DNA of 64,000 nucleotides from Verrucomicrobiaceae bacterium (GTDB taxonomy: Bacteria > Verrucomicrobiota > Verrucomicrobiia > Verrucomicrobiales > Verrucomicrobiaceae), in NCBI GenBank assembly GCA_021151605.1, contig JAGKWZ010000007.1:9879-73878 (forward strand), in the 5' to 3' direction. Below the pieces are notes generated by a model. That model had not been told where the DNA came from. It worked only from the letters and a program-made list of their open reading frames with translations, and did not search any database. Positions 29,340 through 37,347 of this stretch are shown here, in pieces. Every line of letters begins with the position of its first letter. Position 1 is the first letter of the stretch. Both the position numbers and the translations under genes were made by a program.

Positions 29340-30860
29340 ATGACCGCCCAAGAAGTCGCCGTCCTCGATTACGGCTCCCAGTATTCCCAGCTCATCGTCC
29401 GCCGCGTGCGCGAGCTGGGCTTCGTCTCTCACCTCTATCCGCCTGCGGAGCTGGCGAAGCTCACCAACCCTGGTGCCATCATCCTTTCCGGCGGCCCGCG
29501 CAGCACCTCGGAGAAAGACGCGCCGGATGTCGATTACGACAAACTCATGTCCTTCGGCGTCCCGGTGCTCGGCGTGTGCTACGGCATGCAACTCCTCAAC
29601 ATCAAGCATGGCGGCACGGTGAAGCCCGGCGTCACTCGCGAGTATGGCCCCGCCAAACTCGTCGTCACCGATCACAGCGACCTCTTTGACGGCATCTCCC
29701 ACGAATCCCAGGTTTGGATGAGCCACAGCGACACCTGCGCCAACCTTGCCGACACCACAAAAGTCATCGCCACCAACGAAGACGCCGTTCCCGTCGCTCT
29801 CAAATGGTCCGACCGCTGCTGGGGCATCCAGTTTCACCCTGAGGTCACGCATTCGCATGAAGGCACGGCCATCCTGAAGAACTTCCTCATCAAAAGCGGT
29901 GCCAAGCTCGCCAAGTTCGACATCCAGGAATTCAAAGCGCAGATGATCGAGCGCATCAAAACCGAAGTCGGCAATCGCGAAGTCATCTGCGGCGTCTCCG
30001 GCGGCGTGGACAGCACCGTGCTCGCTGTGCTGCTCGCTCGTGCGGGCGTGAAGGTGCGCTGCATCTACATCGACACCGGCCTCATGCGCCTGAACGAAAC
30101 CGCCGAGGTGAAAGCTCTCTTCGAAGAAGTCGGCGTGCCCATCGAGCAGATCGACGCCAGCGTCATCTTCCTCGGAGCCCTCAAAGGCGTCACCGACCCC
30201 GAGCAGAAGCGCCGCATCATCGGCACGCTCTTCGTGGAAGAATTCTGGAAGGTTGCCGACAACGTCGAACTGCTCGCGCAGGGCACTTTGTATCCCGACG
30301 TCATCGAAAGCGCCACCAGCGGCAGCATCGCCAGCAAGATCAAGACGCACCACAACCGCGTCGATCGCATCATGGAACTCAAAGAGCAGGGCAAAGTGCT
30401 CGAACCGCTCGCCGAACTCTTCAAAGACGAAGTCCGCGCCCTCGGTGCCAGCCTCGGCATCCCGCACCGCGCTTTGTGGCGTCATCCATTCCCCGGCCCC
30501 GGCCTCGCCGTGCGCATTCCGGGCGAAATCACGCCGGAACGCGTCGCCATCACTCAGCAGGCCGATGCCATCTTCATCGGCGAACTCCGCCGCAGCGGCT
30601 GGTATGAGCAAACTTGGCAAGCCTACGCCGCCCTGCTCCCCGTCAAAACCGTCGGCGTCAAAGGCGACGAACGCAGCTACGAGCAAGCCATCAGCCTCCG
30701 TGCCGTCATCAGCGAAGACGCCATGACCGCCGAATGGGTCCGGCTGCCCTATGAAGTGCTCAGCAACGCCTCCAACAAGATCCTCAACAGCGTCAAAGGC
30801 GTGAACCGCGTGCTCTACGACATCAGCACCAAGCCGCCGGCGAGCATCGAGTGGGAGTGA
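29340..30860 (+). CDS. guaA: GMP synthase (glutamine-hydrolysing)
   Basis: A 506-residue protein that converts XMP to GMP with ATP and glutamine. The class I glutamine amidotransferase domain has the nucleophile Cys80 in GVCYGMQ and the His166/Glu168 pair in WGIQFHPEVT. The ATP-pyrophosphatase P-loop SGGVDS is at residues 220-225. The C-terminal dimerisation domain ends in the typical YDISTKPPASIEWE. All key residues are present. It lies 49 bases after guaB, the two being consecutive steps of one pathway, and is followed by a bidirectional terminator. Confidence 0.98.
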   Translation: MTAQEVAVLDYGSQYSQLIVRRVRELGFVSHLYPPAELAKLTNPGAIILSGGPRSTSEKDAPDVDYDKLMSFGVPVLGVCYGMQLLNIKHGGTVKPGVTREYGPAKLVVTDHSDLFDGISHESQVWMSHSDTCANLADTTKVIATNEDAVPVALKWSDRCWGIQFHPEVTHSHEGTAILKNFLIKSGAKLAKFDIQEFKAQMIERIKTEVGNREVICGVSGGVDSTVLAVLLARAGVKVRCIYIDTGLMRLNETAEVKALFEEVGVPIEQIDASVIFLGALKGVTDPEQKRRIIGTLFVEEFWKVADNVELLAQGTLYPDVIESATSGSIASKIKTHHNRVDRIMELKEQGKVLEPLAELFKDEVRALGASLGIPHRALWRHPFPGPGLAVRIPGEITPERVAITQQADAIFIGELRRSGWYEQTWQAYAALLPVKTVGVKGDERSYEQAISLRAVISEDAMTAEWVRLPYEVLSNASNKILNSVKGVNRVLYDISTKPPASIEWE

Positions 30861-30867
30861 GTTCAAA

Positions 30868-30897
30868 AGTTCGGTTTCCGCCGAACTCGGTCTTTTT
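30868..30897. terminator. Bidirectional rho-independent terminator
   Basis: A perfect 7-bp stem, AGTTCGG (30868-30874) with CCGAACT (30881-30887), encloses a 6-base loop and is followed by TCTTTTT on the plus strand. On the minus strand the stem is followed by TTTT (from AAAA at 30865-30868). It sits 7 bases after guaA and between convergent guaA and the GtrA-family gene, so it can serve both. Confidence 0.75.
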
Positions 30898-30928
30898 CCT
30901 CCACCTATGCCCGTTCATTGTTAAGACC

Positions 30929-31465
30929 TCAGCCCTTGAAAATGACGAACTTCCTGCAGAGGAAGTTCACAAGGACCGAAGTGAAGACAAAACCAAGTTG
31001 GGAAATCGTGGAGGAAAGGCCAAGCCCTTCTGCCAACCAGTGGACTACAAATGCGCCAGGGAAGAAACCTATAGCGCTGATGATCCAGAAGAGAATTAGC
31101 TCCATCCACTTGCTGTGCCTGCCTGGGGTGAAAACGAAGGCGATATTTAGAAAATAAGCTACAATTGTTCCAAAGGGCCAAGCGATAGCATTATTTAAGA
31201 CGAGGTTGTGGCTTCTTATGGCCTCGGAAATAACTTGACCATCAACGAGCATTCCTTTTCCGGCTGGGAAAACCGTTAGGGACAGGGTGATCATAACGCC
31301 ATTGTGGGTGACTGCCGCAGCCACTCCACAAAGGCCATACTTGATAAATTGCAACAGCGGGTGGGCATCGCGACTGATGAGCGCGCGCCAGATCGTTCGA
31401 AGGTCGTTTTGGCAGATGAACCGCCAGCAGGCAGTGATAAGTGCGAACATGCTTGGCTGTGACAC
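30929..31465 (-). CDS. GtrA-family membrane protein
   Basis: A 178-residue protein with four hydrophobic segments. Features typical of GtrA/DPMS-like proteins (PF04138) are an early FIKYGLCGVAAAVTHNGVM helix, a central NAIAWPFGTIVAYFLNIAFVF helix with the conserved Asn and a C-terminal VLVNFLCRKFVIFKG. Family members are thought to help flip polyprenyl-linked sugars for cell-surface polysaccharide modification; no glycosyltransferase partner is seen here. The open frame starts at GTG 31465; an ATG at 31450 (residue 6) is equally plausible, and neither has a Shine-Dalgarno. It is convergent with guaA and divergent from the DUF1549 gene. Confidence 0.8.
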   Translation of the reverse strand: MSQPSMFALITACWRFICQNDLRTIWRALISRDAHPLLQFIKYGLCGVAAAVTHNGVMITLSLTVFPAGKGMLVDGQVISEAIRSHNLVLNNAIAWPFGTIVAYFLNIAFVFTPGRHSKWMELILFWIISAIGFFPGAFVVHWLAEGLGLSSTISQLGFVFTSVLVNFLCRKFVIFKG

Positions 31466-31500
31466 ACTGATAAATCAGCGCAAGTGTCTTTACCGCCTTT

Positions 31501-31560
31501 TTGACAAGTGAGCGGAAAACGAGCGAAATTAGGAGGAATCCAAAAATTTTAGTCCTAATT
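31501..31560 (+). promoter_or_regulatory. Candidate promoter and operator upstream of the DUF1549 gene
   Basis: A perfect -35 hexamer TTGACA stands at 31501-31506. Downstream is a perfect 8-bp inverted repeat, AATTAGGA (31527-31534) and TCCTAATT (31553-31560), separated by 18 bases. No good -10 is visible at 17 bases. The repeat could be an operator or a leader hairpin in the divergent region between the GtrA-family gene and the DUF1549 gene. Confidence 0.3.
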
Positions 31561-31621
31561 CATTTCATACTGGCCCGTTTACCACGCCGGAGTCATATCA
31601 ATCCACCTCCTACCCTACCTT

Positions 31622-33829
31622 ATGAACACCAAAACCACACTGCTCGCAGGCCTCGTCGCCGCAGGTTTGTGCATGACCGCTGCAGCAGCGGAAGTGCGCA
31701 CTTGGACTGATGTCCAAGGACGCCAAGTAAGCGCATCCTTCGTCAAAATCGAAGGGGAAGACATCGTCCTCCAGACGGCGGACGGAGCCCTGCACAAATT
31801 CGCCCTGACCCGCCTTTCGGCAGAAGATCAGTCGATTGCCAAAGCCGCCACGCCGGCAGAAGCGCCTGCGGCAGAGGGAGTTTCTCCCAGCTTTATGGCT
31901 AATGCCACAGTCGCTCAGGCTGCCGCTAAAGTGGATCAGCTTGTAGCAAATGGCCTGAAGCGTGCCAACCCAGACCGCATCAAAGCTGGCAAACCACCGA
32001 TCACTGGCTGGAACCCACCTGCATCTGATGAAACATTTGTCCGTCGTGTTTACCTCGACATCGCTGGTCGCATCCCAAATCATGACGAAGCTGTCGCCTT
32101 CATCAAAGCTGGTGGTGCTGACAAGCGCGCCAAGCTGATCGACCAACTCCTCGATTCAGATGGCTACAAAGCTCATCTTTACAATTACTTCGCCGAGATG
32201 CTTCGCGTGAAGGACAATTTCGAGCAGGACAACGTCCGTGGCACTCCTTACATCGGCTGGCTTAAAGAGCAGATCGCCAAAAACCGTCCTTGGAATGAGA
32301 TGGTCTATGACATGATGACCGCCACCGGCAAGATGTGGGACAAGAAGCCCGACGGCACCTACAACGGCGCTGCTGGCTATCTCCTCCGCGATGCTGGTAT
32401 GCCTCTGGATAATCTGGCCAACACACTCACCGTCTTCCTCGGTACCGATGTCGCATGCGCCCAGTGCCATGATCATCCCTTCGCTGAATGGACGCAGAAG
32501 CAGTTCTACGAAATGGCTTCTTTCTTCGGAGCCACCACTACCCGCCTAGGTGGCAAAGACTTCGCCAATGGTGACCGTGGCAAGACGCTCATGGATGACA
32601 TCGAAAAAGTGATCGCCGCGAACCCTTCGCTCGACATCCGCCGCCTTCGTAACGGCCTTCAGAATTATATCGGAGCCAACCGTGTCGCCATCAAAGATCG
32701 CGACATGAACGGCACCAAACTGCCTCACGACTACAAGTACAAGGACGGCAAACCTGGTGACCCAGTGGAGCCGAAGTTCGTCACTTGGTCTGCTGCTGAT
32801 AAGAACAACCCAGCCTATAAACAGAGCAAAAAGAACGAGGAGAAGCTGCGCGAGTCATTCGCTAATTGGATGACCCATCCCCAGAACCCACGTTTCGGCA
32901 TGGCAATTGCCAACCGCATGTGGAAGCGCGCTTTCGGCGTCGGCATTGTCGATCCAGTAACTAATCTCGACACTCCTGAGGAGTCCTCAAACCCCGAACT
33001 GATCAAGCATCTTGCCTCTGAGATGGTCCGTGTGAAGTTCGACCTCAAGCAGTTCATGCGCATCGTGTATAACACCCGGGCCTACCAGTCTGAAGCCACC
33101 AGCGAAAACATCCCCATGGGTGACAAATATTACTTCCAGGGGCCAATGCTTCGCCGCATGACCGCTGAGCAGGCTTGGGACAGCTACATGACCCTCGTGC
33201 TCGGCCAGCCTGACCAGTTCAAGGCTCCCCTCCAGGATCTGTATGCAAAGTCCATCGACCTCAACCTAGATACAGTCGATGCCCAGACCGTCCTGATAAA
33301 ATATGACGCCTATCGCAAGATCCAGCAGAAGGAAAACGCCCTCATGGGTGGTGGCCTCGACATGGCTGGTGAAGACATGATGATGGACAGCAAGAAGGGC
33401 AGCAAAGACGCTGCTCCTGCCACCGATGGCCCAGGCAAAATCCTCAGCTACGAAGGCATGCGCCTCATGCGCTCCGCCGAGCTGCCGCAGCCTGCGCCAA
33501 ACGGCCACTTCCTCATCGATTTCGGCCAGTCCCCACGAGCCCTTATCGACGGTAGCACGAAGGTCGGCAACGTCCCGCAGGTGCTCATGATGATGAACGG
33601 CAAGGCGCAGAAGATGCTCACCAGCCCTGATTCACTCATCTTCCGTAACATGGAAAAGGTTCGTGACCCATCCGAGAAGGTGGAAACCATGTTCCTATCC
33701 ATCATGAACCGCAAGCCAACCATGAACGAGAAGGACATCGCTAAGCGTAATCTCGCCCAAGGTGAAGATGGCTACGCCAACATGATCTGGGCCCTGATCA
33801 ACACCCGCGAATTCATGTTCATCCAGTAA
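31622..33829 (+). CDS. DUF1549/DUF1553 secreted protein with an SHD1 domain
   Basis: A 735-residue protein. It begins with a signal peptide (MNTKTTLLAGLVAAGLCMTA, cleavage near AAA-E). An SHD1 domain follows at about 25-72 (VRTWTDVQGRQVSASFVKIE), then DUF1549 (VRRVYLDIAGRIPNHDEAV) and DUF1553 (NPRFGMAIANRMWKRAFGVG). DUF1549 carries CAQCH at residues 279-283, matching the CXXCH haem c attachment pattern; many relatives have separate cytochrome domains, so haem binding is only possible. This pairing with DUF1501 is abundant in Planctomycetes and Verrucomicrobia, where it is linked to polysaccharide use, but the reaction is unknown. The DUF1501 gene follows 36 bases later, forming an operon. Confidence 0.88.
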   Translation: MNTKTTLLAGLVAAGLCMTAAAAEVRTWTDVQGRQVSASFVKIEGEDIVLQTADGALHKFALTRLSAEDQSIAKAATPAEAPAAEGVSPSFMANATVAQAAAKVDQLVANGLKRANPDRIKAGKPPITGWNPPASDETFVRRVYLDIAGRIPNHDEAVAFIKAGGADKRAKLIDQLLDSDGYKAHLYNYFAEMLRVKDNFEQDNVRGTPYIGWLKEQIAKNRPWNEMVYDMMTATGKMWDKKPDGTYNGAAGYLLRDAGMPLDNLANTLTVFLGTDVACAQCHDHPFAEWTQKQFYEMASFFGATTTRLGGKDFANGDRGKTLMDDIEKVIAANPSLDIRRLRNGLQNYIGANRVAIKDRDMNGTKLPHDYKYKDGKPGDPVEPKFVTWSAADKNNPAYKQSKKNEEKLRESFANWMTHPQNPRFGMAIANRMWKRAFGVGIVDPVTNLDTPEESSNPELIKHLASEMVRVKFDLKQFMRIVYNTRAYQSEATSENIPMGDKYYFQGPMLRRMTAEQAWDSYMTLVLGQPDQFKAPLQDLYAKSIDLNLDTVDAQTVLIKYDAYRKIQQKENALMGGGLDMAGEDMMMDSKKGSKDAAPATDGPGKILSYEGMRLMRSAELPQPAPNGHFLIDFGQSPRALIDGSTKVGNVPQVLMMMNGKAQKMLTSPDSLIFRNMEKVRDPSEKVETMFLSIMNRKPTMNEKDIAKRNLAQGEDGYANMIWALINTREFMFIQ

Positions 33830-33865
33830 TCAACCAATCGAACCGAAATCTCAGCTTATTTACCT

Positions 33866-35170
33866 ATGAAAACCGAACTCCTCCGACTGAACGACGCCAG
33901 CCGTCGTCAATTCATGCTTAACGCTGCCAAGACCACTCTTGGTGTAAGCGTCCTCTCCGGCCTTGGTGCCAAAATGGCGGCTGCTGAAGCTGTCTCCAAG
34001 TCCGGCCCAGGAACTCCCGGCTTCGGGAAAGCCAAACGCGTCATCTATCTCTGGATGGGCGGCGGCATGACCCACATCGACACCTTTGACCCGAAAGAAG
34101 GTGCCACCAAAGGCTTCGGCACTGCGGCCAAAGCCAAGGGCGACAACATCGTCGCTCTCGGCGGTTACCTGCCAAAGCTCGCTGAAAACGCCGACAAACT
34201 CGCCATCATCCGCTCCATGTCCTCCAAGACTGGCGTGCATGAGTCTGGCACCTACATCATGAAGACCGGCTATGAGCCCCGCGGCACCATCGTTCACCCA
34301 GCCATGGGTGTCTGGGCTTCTCACTTCCTTGGCCGTATCAAGGACAAGACCCTTCCAGACAGCGTCGTCGTGAACAGCGGCAGCGCCTATCCTGGTGCCG
34401 GCTTCTTCCCACCCGCCATGTCCCCCATTCCGATCTCCAATCCAGAGAGCGGTCTGCAAAACATCCAGCCCACAGCGAGCGACGTGCAGTTCAACAAGCG
34501 CGTCTCCCTCATGAATGAGTTCGACACCGCATTCCAGAAGAAGTTCCAGACGGAAGACGTGAAGGCTTACTCCGAGTTCTACGACGAGACCCTCAAGCTC
34601 ATGAAGAGCGAAGACCTCAAAGCCTTCGATCTCTCCAGTGAGACCACCGAGACCCGTGAAAAGTATGGCCGCAACAACTTCGGTCAGGGCTGTCTCCTTG
34701 CCCGTCGCCTCGTCGAAAGCGGCGTCCGCTTCGTCGAAGTGCAGATGGGTGGCTGGGACATGCACAACACCATCGACACCGCGATGACGAACAATGGCAA
34801 CACCTTGGATACAGCCTTCTCCGCTCTGATCCTGGACCTCCAGTCCAAAGGCCTGCTTGAGTCCACGCTCATCGTCCTCGGCTCTGAGTTTGGTCGCACG
34901 CCTGACGTGAATGAAAACGATGGTCGTGACCACTACCCGCTGGCCTACTCCACCGTCTTCGCCGGCGCTGGTGTCAAAGGCGGCTTTGCCTACGGCTCCA
35001 CCGACAAGGAAGGTCGTCGCCCTGCCGACAAGCAGACCAGCCCGCAGGACTTCCTTGCCACCATCGGCCACGCCATGGGTCTTCCTGTGGACGAAGTCGT
35101 CATGTCCCCCTCCAACCGTCCGTTCACGGTCGGTGACAAGGGCGTGCCAGTCGTTGATATCTTCGCCTAA
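33866..35170 (+). CDS. DUF1501 family protein, Tat-exported
   Basis: A 434-residue protein with an N-terminal twin-arginine signal (DASRRQFMLNAAKTTLGVSV, then SGLGAKMAAAEA). The body matches DUF1501 (PF07394), a family with a sulfatase/alkaline-phosphatase-like fold: YLWMGGGMTHIDTFDPKEG near the start, VEVQMGGWDMH in the middle and SEFGRTPDVNENDGRDHYP near the end. It has no sulfatase Cys motif, so it is not a classical sulfatase. It is the partner of the DUF1549/DUF1553 gene just upstream and ends at a strong terminator. It is probably periplasmic; the substrate is unknown. Confidence 0.9.
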   Translation: MKTELLRLNDASRRQFMLNAAKTTLGVSVLSGLGAKMAAAEAVSKSGPGTPGFGKAKRVIYLWMGGGMTHIDTFDPKEGATKGFGTAAKAKGDNIVALGGYLPKLAENADKLAIIRSMSSKTGVHESGTYIMKTGYEPRGTIVHPAMGVWASHFLGRIKDKTLPDSVVVNSGSAYPGAGFFPPAMSPIPISNPESGLQNIQPTASDVQFNKRVSLMNEFDTAFQKKFQTEDVKAYSEFYDETLKLMKSEDLKAFDLSSETTETREKYGRNNFGQGCLLARRLVESGVRFVEVQMGGWDMHNTIDTAMTNNGNTLDTAFSALILDLQSKGLLESTLIVLGSEFGRTPDVNENDGRDHYPLAYSTVFAGAGVKGGFAYGSTDKEGRRPADKQTSPQDFLATIGHAMGLPVDEVVMSPSNRPFTVGDKGVPVVDIFA

Positions 35171-35198
35171 TTACACCGGCTCAGTCCGATTCCCAAAG

Positions 35199-35227
35199 CA
35201 CCCAGTCGCAAGGCTGGGTGTTTTTTT
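35199..35227 (+). terminator. Rho-independent terminator after the DUF1501 gene
   Basis: The stem CACCCAG (35199-35205) pairs with CTGGGTG (35214-35220). It can extend through T-G and C-G pairs to a GCAA tetraloop, and is followed by seven T (35221-35227). It lies 28 bases after the stop codon. Confidence 0.92.
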
Positions 35228-35407
35228 GTTTACCCAGAAGGGCGCAACCGCTTGGTGGTTCAGGTCCACCCGTACTCGGCAAGCATAGCTGCACACCAAG
35301 GGTATCCGTCGTGAGGTGGCAGAGTTCCTAAATGTTGCCCATGAGTTAAGCTCCGTGCTTTCGAAAATGATTTGGGTGGTGTTTGCCATGGTCGGGGGGC
35401 GGGCCTA

Positions 35408-35431
35408 GACTGGTCCTCAAAAAGACTGTCA
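35408..35431 (+). repeat. Left terminal inverted repeat of the IS630 element
   Basis: It starts GACTGGTCCTCAAAAAG directly after a TA. It pairs with the right repeat at 21 of 24 positions and contains the transposase stop codon (TGA on the minus strand at 35429-35431). Confidence 0.9.
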
Positions 35432-36470
35432 TAAACTCGTTTTAGGACGGCACTGGGACTGGAGGATGGTTGGCTGCTGGATCATGGCTTGCAGGGCCTT
35501 GATGAGCCGGTCTTGAAGTTGAGCCGCGTTTTTGGCAATCCAGCCGCTGAAACAGTCCGCCTTCATGCGCAGCCACAGTCTCTCGATGGCATTGAGATCA
35601 GGCGAGCGCGGCGGCAGATACTCCGGCTCGAAGTGATGCCAGTTGAGACGCTTGACCTTGTGCCATGAGGCGTTGTCGAGCACGAGGATGGTCCGGCGGC
35701 CTTCCACCGCAGGATTCTCCTGCGCCAAAGTGTCGAGGAACACCCTGGAACGTCTGGCCGTCACACAGGTTGAAGATCATTGAGCAGAGGCGTCTGTCGG
35801 ACGGGCGCACCGCGCCGAACACGTTGTGACGGATGTGTTCGCCAAGGTAGGGCGACAGACGCACTTTGCCGATCTTCGTCCAGGTGCGGCGCGGCCGTGG
35901 ATCGCCCTCAAATCCACTTTCGTCGCAGAACCATACATCGGTGTGCTCATCCTGTTGCCAGGCGCGCAAGTTATCGCAAAAGGCCTCACGCAGGTCTTTG
36001 CCTTGATCCAACGGCCAGGGACGTGGCACTTTGAGCTTGTAGTCCTGCTCGTGGAGGTAGCGCACGGTGGTGCTGTAGCCGAGCTGGTTTTGCAGATGCT
36101 CTTTGATCCAGCCGTGAAGCTTCACGGCTCTCCAGTGTGTCTGGCCGGCCAAGGACGGATCTTCAATCACCGGCACGATCTTCTTGGCGACCTGTTGCCT
36201 GGGCAGGATGCGACGCCGTCCGCTGCTGCGTCCGGGGATCAGGCCGTCGAGCCCGGCGAGGTGGAAGGCGTGGATGACGCGTAGCACCTGCCGCGGACTG
36301 AAGCAGGAGAGCGCGGCGACTTCCTCGCGACTTTTGCCCTCATACAACCAGCGAAGAGCCTGCAACCGGCGGAAGCCCTTTTGGGTGGGCGTGCAGTCCA
36401 TCGCCACGCGCACTTCATCCAAAGTCGCGTTCTCCAAGTTCAACTCCATGCACTGGCGGGCCACCGCCAC
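35429..36470 (-). pseudogene. IS630-family transposase, frameshifted
   Basis: The first frame (36470 to about 35745) encodes the helix-turn-helix region (EEVAALSCFSPRQVLRVIHA) and the first catalytic Asp in WFCDESGFE. It goes out of frame after FNLCDGQTFQ. The next frame (to 35429) continues VFLDTLAQENP and carries LVLDNASWHK (second Asp) and LNAIERLW (Glu). The break maps to GGG on the minus strand (CCC at 35743-35745); removing one G restores about 346 residues, normal for the family. It is either a decayed transposase or one made by +1 frameshifting, which some IS630 relatives use. The start is GTG 36470 or ATG 36449. Confidence 0.85.
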
Positions 36471-36508
36471 CTACAGATCACCGCTTCCCCAACATGTACA
36501 GCTCAATC

Positions 36509-36532
36509 TGACATTCTTTTTGAGAACCGGTC
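36509..36532 (-). repeat. Right terminal inverted repeat of the IS630 element
   Basis: Read inward on the minus strand it begins GACCGGTTCTCAAAAAG. It matches the left repeat at 21 of 24 positions and is followed outward by TA. Confidence 0.9.
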
Positions 36533-36563
36533 TAGCCCTCTGGCACGAAGCGTAAACAGATAA

Positions 36564-37262
36564 TCAATTCAGCGCATTCAGCAGATGCGCGATTTCGTCG
36601 TCGATCTCGATGGGGTCTTCGACGAGGTCGGCGACGTCTTCGCGGACGATTTGGCGGAACTGGGCACGGAGACGGCTCAGGGCGGTGCGGATGCTGCCTT
36701 CGGTCATGCCGTGGCGGGTGATGAGCTCTCTTTGCACGTCGGCGAGGCTTTCGGGGTCGAGCATGGCCGGACGAAAGAGGGCGAAGCGCTCGCTCTGGCC
36801 GAGTTCGGCTTGTTGTGCGGCGAGGCGGTCGAGGGCGTTTTTGACGATCGTTTGCGCCCAGCGTCGGTCATAGATGGTCTCGGGGCTGATCAGGCTGTCG
36901 GCGAGCGTGGGATCGTCGTCGATGCTGAGATGAATGGTGTTGGGGCCGCCGCGTTTTTGCGTGGTGCTGTCGCGATGCCAGGCGAGCATGAAGTTGCGCA
37001 ATGTGGCGAGCAGGTAGGCGCGGAAGCGGCCATTTTCGGGACTGACACGGGCGGGGAGGTTTTTTTCGATGAGGTGCTCGAAGTAGCTTTGGGTGATGTC
37101 CTGAGCGTCTTCGTGATTCTTGCCGCTGCAGCGCACGTAGGCGTAGAGAGGCTGCCAATATTTGCCGCAGAGCTGCTCCAGCGCCTGCTTACTGCCCGGC
37201 GCGCCGGGATCAGCGGCTTGCAGGATGAGGGTCCAGCGCGTGGTGTTGAGCGTTTGACTCAT
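36564..37262 (-). CDS. ECF-type RNA polymerase sigma factor
   Basis: A 232-residue protein. The sigma-2 region spans about residues 30-95 (YVRCSGKNHEDAQDITQSYF, then RFRAYLLATLRNFMLAWHRD). The sigma-4 helix-turn-helix near the C-terminus is HGMTEGSIRTALSRLRAQFR. A long linker and an acidic tail (EDPIEIDDEIAHLLNAL) match the ECF-like family that in Planctomycetes and Verrucomicrobia is typically encoded beside Ser/Thr kinases. It is divergent from such a kinase, with an 85-base intergenic region. It probably directs transcription of neighbouring surface-protein genes in response to a signal passed through the kinase; that link is inferred. No anti-sigma factor is seen. Confidence 0.9.
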   Translation of the reverse strand: MSQTLNTTRWTLILQAADPGAPGSKQALEQLCGKYWQPLYAYVRCSGKNHEDAQDITQSYFEHLIEKNLPARVSPENGRFRAYLLATLRNFMLAWHRDSTTQKRGGPNTIHLSIDDDPTLADSLISPETIYDRRWAQTIVKNALDRLAAQQAELGQSERFALFRPAMLDPESLADVQRELITRHGMTEGSIRTALSRLRAQFRQIVREDVADLVEDPIEIDDEIAHLLNALN

Positions 37263-37308
37263 GGGCGGGACTCATAAAGGAGTTCGCTTGATGGCAAATC
37301 GCGGTGTG

Positions 37309-37336
37309 CGTGACACAATCACCGCAGAACCGCATT
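37309..37336 (+). promoter_or_regulatory. Candidate ECF promoter upstream of the kinase gene
   Basis: CGTGACAC (37309-37316), a 15-base spacer and GCATT (37332-37336). This resembles the CGTGTAAC-N15-GAATT sites at 39879 and 44556 but with two mismatches in the upstream box and one in the downstream box. It ends 11 bases before the kinase ATG, so the transcript would be nearly leaderless if the site is real. Confidence 0.25.
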
Positions 37337-37347
37337 AATTGATCTGC

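Larger units (their letters stand above)
35408..36532 (-). mobile_element. IS630-family insertion sequence, 1125 bp
   Basis: The element is bounded by 24-bp terminal inverted repeats (35408-35431 and 36509-36532) that match at 21 of 24 positions and share the core CTCAAAAAGA. It is flanked on both sides by TA (35406-35407 and 36533-36534), the target duplicated by the IS630/Tc1/mariner group. It carries one transposase on the minus strand, broken into two frames. It lies between the DUF1501 terminator and the ECF sigma gene and interrupts no visible gene. It fills most of the otherwise gene-free stretch 35228-36563. Confidence 0.92.

Noticed and set aside
29256..30866. Long minus-strand open frame (536 codons) opposite guaA
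   Set aside because: It lies antisense to an unmistakable guaA; its product is low-complexity (D, E, A, F, H rich), as expected from codon bias on the other strand.
33860..35071. Minus-strand open frame of 403 codons opposite the DUF1501 gene
   Set aside because: Shadow of a well-supported gene, with no recognisable domain or start context.
35254..35270. T-arm-like hairpin GGTGG-TTCAGGT-CCACC
   Set aside because: No acceptor, D or anticodon arm can be built around it and the loop lacks the conserved A58, so it is not a tRNA; at most a remnant.
35171..35389. 72-codon minus-strand frame reading RVDLNHQAVAPFWVNK near its end
   Set aside because: It overlaps the DUF1501 terminator, and DLNH-type peptides are a known artefact of translating T-arm-like DNA.
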